From positions 1-64,000 of IMG/VR virus record IMGVR_UViG_3300045999_011735: a stretch of 64,000 bases of DNA, one strand, 5' to 3'. Of this stretch, positions 40,754 to 51,395 are shown piece by piece. The stretch is from a virus. The translations under genes were made by a program, and so were the position numbers. The notes beneath the pieces were generated by a model that made no database searches, was not told where the DNA came from, and was given only the letters and a program-made list of their open reading frames with translations. Each line of letters starts with the position of its first letter. The first letter of the stretch is position 1.

Positions 40754-41755
40754 TTATGGTGCTAATTGAGTAAATTCTACAACCAATTCACCACTTCCAC
40801 TTACTAAAGGAGAAGCTAATATAATTAATGATGGTTCTCCTATAGACATTTCAAATTCACAATTTGGATCTAATACATTAACTCTTATCTTTCCTAAGTT
40901 ACTTGTTAATGGATTACAATATGATCCTGTAACTTGGAATGTATAGAAGGTTTCATAAACACCTACTCCAAGCCCACTAAAGGACATTGTTACTGTATTA
41001 TTAGAACCTGTGCTAAAGAATTGTATATCTCCTCCTGATAGTTGTATTGATTGATTTATAAGGATATTTCCATTTAAAACATCATTGGCTAATGGAGATA
41101 TTGAAATACTAACAGGGTTTCCATAATCACTTCTTGTAATAGTAACAACATCATCGTAAGCAATAGGAGTTAATGGGAATATTCCTTGATAATCTTGATT
41201 TGTAAGTACTACAATACCTTCTGGGTAGAAAATATTTCCTGAATGGGTTGTGTAATTATCATATATATTTCCTTTACCATCATCTGTAAGGTTATATGTA
41301 GATGAAGTCATTTGGAAACTGTATGGTAATATTCTTTCACCATAAATTTTAGGGGATATAGAAAGCACTTTAATAGATTCTCCAACACCAGTTGGAAAAT
41401 TGCTAATAAATGCTGGGTCGTTGTTGAAATCAAAATATGAGCGAGATGCTCTTAATCCTGTAGGATTTCCACTATAATAAATTGAGGAAGCAAGAGAAGC
41501 AGTTGATAGATATAAATTATCTCCGTATTCATGATAAAACATTTGGTTTATCATGTCATACATTAATCTATCATATTGTCCATTTGTAATAGGTTCTCCA
41601 CCTGGGTCGAAAGTACCTGTTATATAAGTACCATTGTATATGTCGACATAAGGATCATCTACTGGTAAAGGACAATAGTTAAAATTCCATTGCTTGTTAG
41701 CTATAACAGGTACTGTTATAACATCTGAAGACTTTAACTTTTTGAATGATCCCAT
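40754..41755 (-). CDS. Virion structural protein with a C-terminal Ig/cadherin-like domain
   Basis: A 333-residue structural protein. The start MGSFKKLKSSDVITVPVIAN is typical of T4-like structural proteins of this region. Residues about 200-333 (PIAYDDVVTITRSDYGNPVS through SPLANDVLNG) look like a bacterial Ig or cadherin-type beta domain. It is 15 bases after the giant repeat gene in sequence and upstream of it in transcription. Probably part of the tail or baseplate periphery. Confidence 0.65.
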   Translation of the reverse strand: MGSFKKLKSSDVITVPVIANKQWNFNYCPLPVDDPYVDIYNGTYITGTFDPGGEPITNGQYDRLMYDMINQMFYHEYGDNLYLSTASLASSIYYSGNPTGLRASRSYFDFNNDPAFISNFPTGVGESIKVLSISPKIYGERILPYSFQMTSSTYNLTDDGKGNIYDNYTTHSGNIFYPEGIVVLTNQDYQGIFPLTPIAYDDVVTITRSDYGNPVSISISPLANDVLNGNILINQSIQLSGGDIQFFSTGSNNTVTMSFSGLGVGVYETFYTFQVTGSYCNPLTSNLGKIRVNVLDPNCEFEMSIGEPSLIILASPLVSGSGELVVEFTQLAP

Positions 41756-41776
41756 TTAATAACATTATTATCTAGA

Positions 41777-42799
41777 TTAGTAGTCTAATTTAACTTTAAT
41801 TAAGGCTTCCTTAGTAAAATCTTTAACTAATGGTCTACTTAATTTAGCAACCGCTAATAATTCATTTTGGTCGTTATATAAACCAACTGTTGTAATGAAT
41901 GTTTGTGGATTGTTAATTAACGTGGTGTAAATTAAATTACCATTACTATCTATGATTGAAGGGTTTGTTGTATAATTAAAGTCTTGGTTTTTAACTCTTG
42001 TAAAGAAATAATGTGATGATACATCTTCAGCTGATTGTAGAGCAAAATAAGCACTAGATGACATTGCTGTATAAAATTGAAACTGAATGTTACTATCAGT
42101 TCCAGGAGCAGCTACAGCTGGATTAAAGTTGATACCACCATTTGCTTGAGACTTAGATAATGCTGTTGGATTTAAAATGATAATATCATTATCTGGGAAC
42201 AAATATCCATAAATAGAAGCTGAAGCAGCAGCTGTATATTGTGTGCCACCACTACCACTAATTAAATTATAATATAATAAACCATTAGTTGTATAGTTAG
42301 TAGTAGAAGTAATTTGACTATCATCAGTTAAAGATATTTCGTAAGTAGTATTCTTTAATTTTAATGTCATAGAACCAGGTTGGATATGTTCCTTATATCT
42401 ATTTCTAGCTACGTTAATAACATATATACCATTTGGATTATCATTACCAAATTCAAAACTTCCACTTTCTGTCCCCAATAACAATGTTCTATATTGGCCA
42501 TAAACTACCCTAGTAGGTGTTATAGCAGAACCATCTGGTAAATTTGTAGTTACTGATGGGCTTATGTAATTGGAACCACTTCCGTATTTGTTGCCGTATT
42601 GTACGGCCATTTGTATAGAGGAAGAAGTAGAAGTTAAAGCACCTGGGTATTCACTATATACATTTAAATAGAATGAACTGGTGATTACACTAGAAGTAAA
42701 GAAAGTAGATAATACATTAGTATCACCACTCCACATTGGACGTACTACTGTTTCCGTACTTACTACTGAATCTTCTGGGTTATATCTTACGAATGACAT
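41777..42799 (-). CDS. T4-like virion structural protein
   Basis: A 340-residue protein. SFVRYNPEDSVVSTETVVRP at the start, YGNKYGSGS, VYGQYRTLLLG and the end TTVGLYNDQNELLAVAKLSR are features I know from a baseplate-region structural protein of marine T4-like phages. The last 40 residues are shared with the 116-residue protein at 34.7-35.1 kb. It is separated by 11 bases from the gene before it. Exact position in the virion unknown. Confidence 0.75.
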   Translation of the reverse strand: MSFVRYNPEDSVVSTETVVRPMWSGDTNVLSTFFTSSVITSSFYLNVYSEYPGALTSTSSSIQMAVQYGNKYGSGSNYISPSVTTNLPDGSAITPTRVVYGQYRTLLLGTESGSFEFGNDNPNGIYVINVARNRYKEHIQPGSMTLKLKNTTYEISLTDDSQITSTTNYTTNGLLYYNLISGSGGTQYTAAASASIYGYLFPDNDIIILNPTALSKSQANGGINFNPAVAAPGTDSNIQFQFYTAMSSSAYFALQSAEDVSSHYFFTRVKNQDFNYTTNPSIIDSNGNLIYTTLINNPQTFITTVGLYNDQNELLAVAKLSRPLVKDFTKEALIKVKLDY

Positions 42800-42810
42800 A
42801 TATTAATTTA

Positions 42811-43473
42811 TTAAGAATTTGTTTTTGTTATAGTTAACGGAATAGTAATTCTAGCACCACTATCTCTACCTAATACTGTAATTGTAGTTGATATTTGAGT
42901 TAAACTAGAACCAAACAATGTATTAATTGTAGTACCAGTTAATGTGAATGAAGTACCAATTAAAGTTTGGCTTACAGATGAACCAAGTGTTTGAGTAACA
43001 CCAGTTGCTGTAACTTCAGCACCTGCAACACCAGTTGAAGAGAATGTAGATAAGAATCTAACATCAGCTACTGTTATGGCATATCCATTGGCTTCAAAAG
43101 TACTTGTAGCACCTAAGTAGTTCAATGTTTGTGGAGTAATTGTAATTGTTGAACCTTGTCTTAAATTAATTGCATTGTATCCTACACTAATTACTGGTAA
43201 CTTAGCAGTACCTCTTGGTAATGTTACTAGCTTAAAGATCATGATTTGTGTATCATCTGGGAAAGCTTCAATTAAAGGCATTGCCTCAATAGCTTGACCA
43301 TAAAATGCAGACCCTGATGGATGTTGAGGGTTATACAAAGTATAGTCAACTTCATCGTCTGCTAATGAAAACTGTGTGATTTGGAACGACCCGTCGTTGC
43401 GAGCCATTAATTCCCTACCTTTAGCTGTTAAAACTGCATCAATTGTTACAGTATTGTTATTTAAAATAGCCAT
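42811..43473 (-). CDS. T4-like virion structural protein
   Basis: A 220-residue protein. The start MAILNNNTVTIDAVLTAKGR, ELMARNDGSFQITQFSLADD and TLYNPQHPSGSAFYGQAI are a pattern I recognise from virion proteins next to baseplate genes in T4-like phages. The second half is Thr/Ser-rich beta. It has a candidate late promoter 19 bases upstream, so it heads the unit with the two downstream structural genes. Role not known. Confidence 0.75.
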   Translation of the reverse strand: MAILNNNTVTIDAVLTAKGRELMARNDGSFQITQFSLADDEVDYTLYNPQHPSGSAFYGQAIEAMPLIEAFPDDTQIMIFKLVTLPRGTAKLPVISVGYNAINLRQGSTITITPQTLNYLGATSTFEANGYAITVADVRFLSTFSSTGVAGAEVTATGVTQTLGSSVSQTLIGTSFTLTGTTINTLFGSSLTQISTTITVLGRDSGARITIPLTITKTNS

Positions 43474-43492
43474 TCTTTTAATGTATTTTGAT

Positions 43493-43501
43493 TATAAATA
43501 T
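43493..43501 (-). promoter_or_regulatory. ATATTTATA motif (candidate late promoter)
   Basis: The coding strand reads ATATTTATAATCAAAATAC, 19 bases before the ATG at 43473. Confidence 0.55.
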
Positions 43502-43521
43502 TTAATTCTTGTGGATCTAGA

Positions 43522-46500
43522 TTATGTAGTTACACCAACTCCAACGTCTACTAACTGTTGATTTACGTTTCTATTTATGGTATCTATGTTAGCCATTACT
43601 GCTGGGCTAATGTTTTGTGGAATTATATAGCCATATGATGTTTTTCCTTCTGGTTTTGGAAAATCAAGTATTACACTTGTTTCATCTATAATGCGTTTTA
43701 TAAATAAAATTTTATAATATTGACTACATAAATTTCCAAAATAACCATCTATATCTTCATAAGTAACAAAGTATATAAATGATGTATTATTAGGACCAGC
43801 TACTGTAACTACACTTTTAACAGTATATTCTAGAATAGGACCGTTTGCGTTTGTGATTTGTATTACTATCTTATCGTTTGGTTCTAAAGAGAATGGATAG
43901 AAAATATCACCATAATCTTCATACAAACTACCATAAGAAGCAGATACTTGAGAATCTAAAGGATTAAAGAATAAAGAAGGTCCATAAAAATTAGATAAAT
44001 TATTATTTAAGTAAAAAGCATTTTGTGTTTGGTCTACACATACTTCTATATTATTAGCAATTAAATTTCCATTTGTAGGAACCACTTTAATGGATCCATA
44101 AGGATTTAAATAAGCCTGAGAAACACCACCAGAATCAATAAAAAATCTAAATTCCACTTTATCCCCAGGATTTACAGACCCCGTTGTATTTATATCTATT
44201 GATCTTCTAAATAAAAATGATTGATTTGCATTTCCCGTTACTGGAATAGAATCTATATTAGTATAATATGTTATGTTAAAAATATTACCCATAGTAGGAA
44301 TAGTAGGTAACTCTACCCAAATTATTCCTAAATAAACAAACTGATCATCTCCAAAACTTGGTACATATATCCTACCAGTTACGTCATATGCTCTAAATGT
44401 TTTATCACCTCCTGTAATAGAAATAGTATTTACAACTTGTCCAAAAACATTCACTTGACGTATGTCATATCCGTTAAGTAAAATAATATCAAAGACATCT
44501 TGGCTTGGAGTAAATGAATATTGATTATATCCATTTGGTAAATTTTCTAAAACAGCATTATAATATCCACCTTGATAAGCAACCGTTTGTTTATTTTGAT
44601 CTAAAAGAGTATAAGTACCTGTTGAACTACTTAACCACAATTCCATACTAGCTGTAAAAGTATTAGCAGGATTTATTATAGAAGCGGTTGTTTGGATATT
44701 AAAATCATAAGTAAATTGATAAATACCTTCAGCTGGTATTTGATAATATGAAGATGTTGAGTTAAAAGAAGTGCCACCAGGACCAGAACCTGTAAAGAAG
44801 TATCCTCCAAAACTAGTATTTGATCCTGTTATATTAAATAAATTCCACACTTCTTGCATATTAACAGTACCAGCAGCAGAATAACTTGATGACACATAAG
44901 GGGAACCAAGTTGCCCCACAGGCACTAAACTTCCTGAAGAAGCAAAAACAGTAAAGTAACGGTTAACTATGTTTGAAGAACTACCTACTACAGAATTAAA
45001 CACAGCAGATGCTGTCCAGTTTGCTGGGGCTGATTCTGAACCATAGGCATAAAATATTGGGAAATAACTATACCCACTTTCTGCTATAAGTTTATTTCCG
45101 TTAGTTTGAATTTGATTTCCAAATTTCTTAGGATCAAATAACGATACATTTAAAAAGTCTCCTGTTTCAAATGTATTTTGAACTTCCTCCCAGTTTCTAT
45201 TACGTAAGTTTAATTCTGTTAAACTACCACTTTCATTTACAAGGTATTTTAAAGTAGCATTAGTTTTATAGGGTAAATAACGGTTTTCTACCACTTCAGT
45301 AAATAAACCTAATTTTTTAACATTATAATTAATTACTGGGGATTGGCCATATGAGTTATCTCCCACAGACCATGTATTAAATTGTCTTCCATATAATTGA
45401 ACACCACTATATCTAGGACGTGTATATGCTGTTAAACTTAAATATGAATCTTGTAATTCAACAGATCCACTAATTGAATATGAGGTAAAGTTTCTTCCTA
45501 AAGCATCTGTAGATAAAATAGGTATTAATTTTTTTCTATACTCTGATGTTAAACTTACGTCAACATTATTTTGTAATACGTTAAAGTCAGAATTTAAAAA
45601 GAAGTTTTCTGGTCTAGGTGAATCATAATTTAATACGAAATCCGTATTTCCACTTATAAATCCTGGAGGAATATATCCAATAGTATTGTCTACTAAAAAT
45701 GGATTTCTATTATTTTCCTGAAAAACTAAATAAGTATCAAGAGAAGAACCAGGTATATTACCATTATAATAATCTGCTTTGTCTCCTGCTAAATAATAAT
45801 AGTACGGATCATAAACAGGTTCTAATGAAGCACTTTCTGGTGTAGCGGAAAATTCATTTGTTCTAAAGAATAAAGGTTGGTATTGAGCAACTTTAGGCCT
45901 TTCAAGTACAGGGGATTTAATAGAAACACCTGTCCAAGTATTACCTCTAGCAGGTGTAAAATCTTTGACCATTTTAAATAATGAATTGTCAAAGAATTGT
46001 ATTAATCTTATAAACCCACCATAATCAAATGGTTCATTAAATGTTTGTCCAAACCAGTATTCACGTTCATATGATAATGAAGGATATGTATTTAATTGTA
46101 AATCTCTTGGGTCTCCAATATAATCATCTAATATCCAATTAGGATTAATAGCAACAATTGAAGCTGATACGGCGGCATCAATTTGTGTTTCTGGTGAAAA
46201 CGAAACATCAATAAAATGTAAATCTTGGCTTTTAACAGCTCTAGATGATGTAGGTGATGTTTCTAATCGTTTGATTGGAGATAATACACTACCTGTAATG
46301 ATATTTGAACCAATATTAATTTTATCTGTAGTATATCCTTTTAATTCTTGAGAATCAGTCATTCCACCATATTCCTTAATAGGAAGAATAGAACCTGTAA
46401 TGCCAAATAATGTAATTAATCCTTCTAAACCACCATGTGCTCCTTTAGCTTTAAATAAATAAGGAAGATTATGGTATAAACGTTTGTAAGAATCTAATGT

Positions 46501-48117
46501 TAAATCTTTTCTTGGAACGTTGTTTAAGAAACTACTTGATGGTGAATAATCACCATTAAAGTCAACACTACCACTATATCCACCCACTTGGTAATCCAAC
46601 ACAGTTTGATCACCTTGCGAGTTATATAATTTCATTCCAAATGATTGTAACCAATCATATACTAAATCTTGAGAAATACCTCTATTAAGATTATTGTTAT
46701 TATCCCAAAGGTCTGTTAATTTATCAATATAGATCCAAACATTATCAAAATATTGACCTATCATATTGACAAATGTCAAATATGGGAGATAATTAGAAGG
46801 ATCGTCTGTAATATAAGACGGAATTGATCCTAATAAAATATCTTTATTATTAATATCATAAGCAACTGCTACTTCAGAAGCACTAAAAAACCAATTCTGT
46901 GCTGTTGATGATGCTGATGGGTATAATGTGTATGGTTGTGTAGAATTAGTTTTAGGATAAGGAGCAATATTGTATTCAAAGAATGATCCTGTTTCTAAAG
47001 TATATTCTACAATAGAAGATGTTAATGAACTTGAAGTATAATATAAGTAATACTCAAACCCATCAAACTTAGAAATTATTTCATTTATACTTGAACTAGC
47101 TCTAGTTACGGAAGAAACTAATGATGGATTACTAGCTGTTAAAGGAGAATTATTGTTAATTTCTGCTTGATAAGAGGTAATTTCACCTATTTTATACATG
47201 AAATTATACACCCTATTTTCAGCAGAACTGTAATGTATAAAGTCGTTTAAAACACTAAAATCTATATTAATATTAGTATTCTGGTTGTTAATTACATTTA
47301 AAACAACTTGATAATAAGATCCTGTAAGTGAAGAAACAAGTTGATTGTAATTATTATAAGGTGTAGGAACTACATTTTTTAATTCTAAATCAATATCAAA
47401 GTTAGGTCCTTTTAATCTAGGTTGAGGTGGAGGAGTAATTAATTTGTCTAAATTAAGATCAAATATATAAGGATTAACTATTTCCTCTACAACCCAAAAT
47501 GTATCTTTTAAAGCAATATTGTTAGGAAGTGGATTAGCTAATTTAAATAATATACTAGCATTTCCATCACTATCAACATCACTTACTGCATTAACGGCTA
47601 TTGATTGGTTATTACTTCCAAAGTTTAATATTACATAGTAATAGTAAGGAACAGTAGCTTGTCTTTGAGTAAAACTTGAAACTATTGAAAGTAATTGATC
47701 ATTCGTTAAGATGGTCGAATTTACTCTTACTTCAGTTCTATCGGTAGAAATCTGCTGGATAAATAGCTGGTTACTAAAAGGTTCACCTGATATTTTTCTA
47801 AAGAAATTATATCTAGTGGTTACTTCACCTGATTCATATCCTAAATTTCTAATATCTTGAATAGGGTCTATTTCAAGAACAGGAAGTAAACTTTGAGAAT
47901 ACCCAACATTAGAAGGTAACTTATATGATTGATAATTATAGTTTGTATTTAATACACTACCTCCAAGATCAAAAACATAAAACTCAATATAATCGTTAGA
48001 AGCACCAAACGTTTCTTGTTGTACACTAGGAAGTAATAATCTTTCATCCTGTAGTGGATAACGATTAATTATGTCTGTATTAAGAACTTCGCCTACTATA
48101 GTAATATTAGATGCCAT
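43522..48117 (-). CDS. Very large baseplate or tail structural protein
   Basis: A 1531-residue protein, beta-rich, with no enzyme motif. Residues about 490-580 (YKRLYHNLPYLFKAKGAHGG, LEGLITLFGITGSIL) resemble a segment of tail proteins that dock onto the baseplate, of the P2 gpI kind and its T4-like counterparts. The remaining two thirds look like many small beta domains, consistent with a long fibre or a wedge protein with attached fibre. Its ATG overlaps the next gene by 11 bases. I can place it in the tail from the context only. Confidence 0.7.
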   Translation of the reverse strand: MASNITIVGEVLNTDIINRYPLQDERLLLPSVQQETFGASNDYIEFYVFDLGGSVLNTNYNYQSYKLPSNVGYSQSLLPVLEIDPIQDIRNLGYESGEVTTRYNFFRKISGEPFSNQLFIQQISTDRTEVRVNSTILTNDQLLSIVSSFTQRQATVPYYYYVILNFGSNNQSIAVNAVSDVDSDGNASILFKLANPLPNNIALKDTFWVVEEIVNPYIFDLNLDKLITPPPQPRLKGPNFDIDLELKNVVPTPYNNYNQLVSSLTGSYYQVVLNVINNQNTNINIDFSVLNDFIHYSSAENRVYNFMYKIGEITSYQAEINNNSPLTASNPSLVSSVTRASSSINEIISKFDGFEYYLYYTSSSLTSSIVEYTLETGSFFEYNIAPYPKTNSTQPYTLYPSASSTAQNWFFSASEVAVAYDINNKDILLGSIPSYITDDPSNYLPYLTFVNMIGQYFDNVWIYIDKLTDLWDNNNNLNRGISQDLVYDWLQSFGMKLYNSQGDQTVLDYQVGGYSGSVDFNGDYSPSSSFLNNVPRKDLTLDSYKRLYHNLPYLFKAKGAHGGLEGLITLFGITGSILPIKEYGGMTDSQELKGYTTDKINIGSNIITGSVLSPIKRLETSPTSSRAVKSQDLHFIDVSFSPETQIDAAVSASIVAINPNWILDDYIGDPRDLQLNTYPSLSYEREYWFGQTFNEPFDYGGFIRLIQFFDNSLFKMVKDFTPARGNTWTGVSIKSPVLERPKVAQYQPLFFRTNEFSATPESASLEPVYDPYYYYLAGDKADYYNGNIPGSSLDTYLVFQENNRNPFLVDNTIGYIPPGFISGNTDFVLNYDSPRPENFFLNSDFNVLQNNVDVSLTSEYRKKLIPILSTDALGRNFTSYSISGSVELQDSYLSLTAYTRPRYSGVQLYGRQFNTWSVGDNSYGQSPVINYNVKKLGLFTEVVENRYLPYKTNATLKYLVNESGSLTELNLRNRNWEEVQNTFETGDFLNVSLFDPKKFGNQIQTNGNKLIAESGYSYFPIFYAYGSESAPANWTASAVFNSVVGSSSNIVNRYFTVFASSGSLVPVGQLGSPYVSSSYSAAGTVNMQEVWNLFNITGSNTSFGGYFFTGSGPGGTSFNSTSSYYQIPAEGIYQFTYDFNIQTTASIINPANTFTASMELWLSSSTGTYTLLDQNKQTVAYQGGYYNAVLENLPNGYNQYSFTPSQDVFDIILLNGYDIRQVNVFGQVVNTISITGGDKTFRAYDVTGRIYVPSFGDDQFVYLGIIWVELPTIPTMGNIFNITYYTNIDSIPVTGNANQSFLFRRSIDINTTGSVNPGDKVEFRFFIDSGGVSQAYLNPYGSIKVVPTNGNLIANNIEVCVDQTQNAFYLNNNLSNFYGPSLFFNPLDSQVSASYGSLYEDYGDIFYPFSLEPNDKIVIQITNANGPILEYTVKSVVTVAGPNNTSFIYFVTYEDIDGYFGNLCSQYYKILFIKRIIDETSVILDFPKPEGKTSYGYIIPQNISPAVMANIDTINRNVNQQLVDVGVGVTT

Positions 48118-48460
48118 TATTTGCTAGTTGTTGTGTTAAATTTGCATTTTGGGTTTCTGCGTCTAATAATTGTTGTCTTAAATCAGTTATTTCTTGTAGT
48201 AAAGCTTGAACATCAACATCCTCAGCAAAAGTAACACCTAAATATTCTGCTTCTCTGTTTAATATATAAGTGTGTGAATTGATTTCTCCTTCTCTAGGTA
48301 TCTCAAAAAATAACTCATCATATAAAGCAAAAAATTCATCTATTGTTATTTCAGGAACCGTTGGTTCTGTAACACCTAATTCTCTAAATTGTGTGTCTAT
48401 AACTTTAGAGAATCTATTCTTGTCGTATATTGCACGTCTAACAGGAATATTTTCTGCCAT
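48107..48460 (-). CDS. Small baseplate-region protein with coiled-coil end
   Basis: A 117-residue protein. The first half (RAIYDKNRFSKVIDTQFREL) is mixed, the end (LLQEITDLRQQLLDAETQNA) is a coiled coil. It overlaps the giant tail protein by 11 bases and the DNRLRE-like gene by one, so the three are co-translated and may form one complex. No family recognised. Confidence 0.6.
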   Translation of the reverse strand: MAENIPVRRAIYDKNRFSKVIDTQFRELGVTEPTVPEITIDEFFALYDELFFEIPREGEINSHTYILNREAEYLGVTFAEDVDVQALLQEITDLRQQLLDAETQNANLTQQLANNGI

Positions 48461-49548
48461 TATTTATTTATTTTAAATGTATATTGATTATCAAATACCA
48501 TTGTAGATCCATTAGAAAAAGTAGATTTAATTAATATCTTATAAAGTCTTTCAGGTTGAAGACCATTCATATATAAATTAAAATAGTTTCCGTTTGGATC
48601 ACAACTTACTTTAGTGTAGTTAACATCATAGTCTATAACATAATCTCCTGTATCTACGTCTTGAAGAGCATAATAAGAGGCAGATGGTAAAGCACTATTT
48701 AAAGTATAAACAGATACTGTTGTAAATTGTCTTGCAGGGTATATAGGTCTAGCGTTTACTCTAAACTGATATTTGGTATCTCTATCATATTGGCCTATAT
48801 TATTCCCTACAGTAACTGTGGTATTATTATTAGATAATACAGCTAAAGAACCAGTATTGTATACACTATCATTCCACCTAATTTCAAGTTGTGGAGGATA
48901 AATAGTATGGGTATCTTTAGAAAAGAATTTTAATGAATAAGATGATGAAGGATTAAATTCATATCCTGATTCCATTCTAACTAGGAAACCATCATTTTTA
49001 ACATTTAGATTATTAAAATTACCTACAATATCAGTAACTTCAATATCTGTATCTTTTGTACTATTAATAGCAAAAGATTGAGAATCTTCAAACAATGTGT
49101 ACCATGTTGCTCCTCCAGGGCTATCGTTTTGAAACGATGCCGTAGTATCAGCAGCAAAACTAGAAGTACGCCAATTATTAGTACTATTTCTTTGTTTCCA
49201 TGTACAATCTGTTGTTACCGATGGATCATATAAAAATCTACCTGTACCTACTTCCCAAGATTGAGAAACAGGATTAACAAATAATGTGTAATTATCTGGC
49301 AATTCAGTACCATCAGCAACGAATAATTTTAAAAATGCTTTGTAGTTCCCGGGACCACCAGCTTTAACAATAGTTTCTTGAATTTCTGAAAGAGGGAATT
49401 GAACTAGAATTCGTGATACCTGCGCATCGTTATTAGAAGATGATGGTTCATTTTGAATTTCTAATATTTGATCAAGCCCCGTATTCATTAGGGGATATGC
49501 GGAGTAAATAGTAGTGTCCTTTTCAGGATATATTTTATAGATGGCCAT
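48460..49548 (-). CDS. Structural protein with DNRLRE/CBM96-like domain
   Basis: A 362-residue protein. The N-terminus MAIYKIYPEKDTTIYSAYPL, NTGLDQILEIQ, then VSRILVQFPLSEI resembles the DNRLRE or CBM96-type beta domain, which often binds carbohydrate. A fibronectin-like part follows (residues about 255-362). It is placed between gp6 and the giant tail protein, so glycan binding at the tail surface is plausible but unproven. Confidence 0.6.
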   Translation of the reverse strand: MAIYKIYPEKDTTIYSAYPLMNTGLDQILEIQNEPSSSNNDAQVSRILVQFPLSEIQETIVKAGGPGNYKAFLKLFVADGTELPDNYTLFVNPVSQSWEVGTGRFLYDPSVTTDCTWKQRNSTNNWRTSSFAADTTASFQNDSPGGATWYTLFEDSQSFAINSTKDTDIEVTDIVGNFNNLNVKNDGFLVRMESGYEFNPSSSYSLKFFSKDTHTIYPPQLEIRWNDSVYNTGSLAVLSNNNTTVTVGNNIGQYDRDTKYQFRVNARPIYPARQFTTVSVYTLNSALPSASYYALQDVDTGDYVIDYDVNYTKVSCDPNGNYFNLYMNGLQPERLYKILIKSTFSNGSTMVFDNQYTFKINK

Positions 49549-49565
49549 CTATTAATTTATTTACA

Positions 49566-49573
49566 ATAAATAT
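49566..49573 (-). promoter_or_regulatory. ATATTTAT motif (candidate late promoter)
   Basis: The coding strand reads ATATTTATTGTAAA, 17 bases before the ATG at 49548. Confidence 0.45.
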
Positions 49574-49580
49574 AGAATTA

Positions 49581-51395
49581 TTAGAAAGTTACAACTCTAC
49601 CTTGGATATCCAAGTCAGGGAATCTAACCTCAAATATAGATGGATCTAACGAAGGATACAAAATATCATTTCTAATAGCACCCTGTACGTCATAACTGTA
49701 TGGAGAATAATTACCTCCTGAAAGATTTGTAAAGCTAAACTTTACAACTGACTGTACACCTTTAATTTGTAATAAAAGACCAGCAACATCTGATATAATA
49801 ACTGGCTGGTTAATTTGCCATTTATCTATATCAAAGTAGTCTTGTAGTGCTAAAATACAATCAGATAATATTTGTTGGTTACTTAACCCTGGAATAACTG
49901 TTATATCAAAGTTAATACCTATATTAATGTAAAAGGCATCTTTGATAGTAATAGCATCTGTAACCATTCTAAATGGTTGTAAGTATTCCTTTAAATTAGT
50001 TTTAAGATCAAGTGTAGCGTTTTCTAATTGTTTATTATCATTATAAGCTAAAATATACATTGATAAAGCAAGCGGGTTATTATCAATTAATGGGTCATTA
50101 CCTGCTTGAACCGATAAAGCGGATGCTTGTTCTACGTATACTTTAGCAATAGTACCAAATTGGGATGGCATACTTAAAGCACGAGTCATATAATCGTCTT
50201 TAGTTACTGATCTCAATTGGGCTGAAAATGCATTTAATGTATTCAAACGAATTTCTTCTACTGTATCTCCTCCTCTACCACCACTTGAAGGTATTGGATT
50301 AGTACAAACTAATGTAGTTAAAGAAGTATTTGTATTAGCAGGGTTTGTAGCTGTTATACCTGCTGTTGATAATATTTGTATAATATCTCCTGCTGGTAAA
50401 TTAGACTCAACACCTCCTCCTACTGTGTATTGAACATATAAACTAATATTAGCAGGTACAGTACCATACTGTTTAGTATAGAACACAGCAGCCTGATTGT
50501 AATTATTTACTAGGTCAGATGTATCTGCTGGTGGTATTAATCCAAGTTGAATTGTATTTGGGTTTGGAATAATAACATCATCAGGATCATTTACATACAT
50601 TCCTGAACCAAACTGTAATTCTACAATATCGTCTGTTTTAATTCTTGTAACATAACGATTTGGTGTTTGTAATAAACTTAATAAATAAGGAACTTTATCA
50701 ATATTAGCTCCCGTATTAACAGTTTTATTAATGATATTAGATTGAGCTAAATAAGGTACTTCATACCATACACTACTATCACTTCCTGTTACTTGTAATA
50801 CCTGTAAAAAGTTAGGTTCATTTAATTCAACTGAAGTGAACTTAACAGGTGCTCCAAAAGTAAAATTTGTACTTTTAATTTCAGCAGAAATTGCTCTTGT
50901 AGATTTTTTAAATAGATAATTACTTGCATTAAACAAACTAATTTCTACAGATCCAGTATCATTAAAATCTACTCTATCAACTGTTAAAAATTTAATACCT
51001 GTAGATACAGAAGCAAGTTGTGTATTTTCTGGGATTGTTAATGCATAGCTTAAATCAGGTTGACCTGCTACAATAGGTACTCTTTGGTAAAAGTCAATTG
51101 TAGTAACAGCAGCATAAGATGTTTTAGGGCGGTATCCTAATGAATAGGCCATGTTTAACAAATTCTGTTTTTCAACAGCCGTTAAAACAAAGTTTTCTTG
51201 AATTTGGGTATCAGTATAAAACGATAATACATCACCAACATAAGCAGCCATTTCAATAAACATCGTACCAGGGGATGCTTCTGAAAAGTCTGTATAAGTG
51301 TTTGGGAAATAATTTTTTGCAAACTCAATAAGGGAAGCCTTAAATTGAGTAAAATTCTTATTTAAATATGATATGTTTTTATTATTGTTTGCCAT
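49581..51395 (-). CDS. gp6: Baseplate wedge protein, gp6-like (Baseplate_J)
   Basis: A 604-residue wedge subunit. NYFPNTYTDFSEASPGTMFI, EMAAYVGDVLSFYTDTQI and LLNMAYSLGYRPKTSYAA are the N-terminal signatures of T4 gp6, and the second half has the Baseplate_J type fold (GGRGGDTVEEIRLNTLNAFS). In T4 it links the hub to the outer wedge and contracts during infection. The ATG overlaps the stop of gp25, which is the usual wedge partner. Confidence 0.92.
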   Translation of the reverse strand: MANNNKNISYLNKNFTQFKASLIEFAKNYFPNTYTDFSEASPGTMFIEMAAYVGDVLSFYTDTQIQENFVLTAVEKQNLLNMAYSLGYRPKTSYAAVTTIDFYQRVPIVAGQPDLSYALTIPENTQLASVSTGIKFLTVDRVDFNDTGSVEISLFNASNYLFKKSTRAISAEIKSTNFTFGAPVKFTSVELNEPNFLQVLQVTGSDSSVWYEVPYLAQSNIINKTVNTGANIDKVPYLLSLLQTPNRYVTRIKTDDIVELQFGSGMYVNDPDDVIIPNPNTIQLGLIPPADTSDLVNNYNQAAVFYTKQYGTVPANISLYVQYTVGGGVESNLPAGDIIQILSTAGITATNPANTNTSLTTLVCTNPIPSSGGRGGDTVEEIRLNTLNAFSAQLRSVTKDDYMTRALSMPSQFGTIAKVYVEQASALSVQAGNDPLIDNNPLALSMYILAYNDNKQLENATLDLKTNLKEYLQPFRMVTDAITIKDAFYINIGINFDITVIPGLSNQQILSDCILALQDYFDIDKWQINQPVIISDVAGLLLQIKGVQSVVKFSFTNLSGGNYSPYSYDVQGAIRNDILYPSLDPSIFEVRFPDLDIQGRVVTF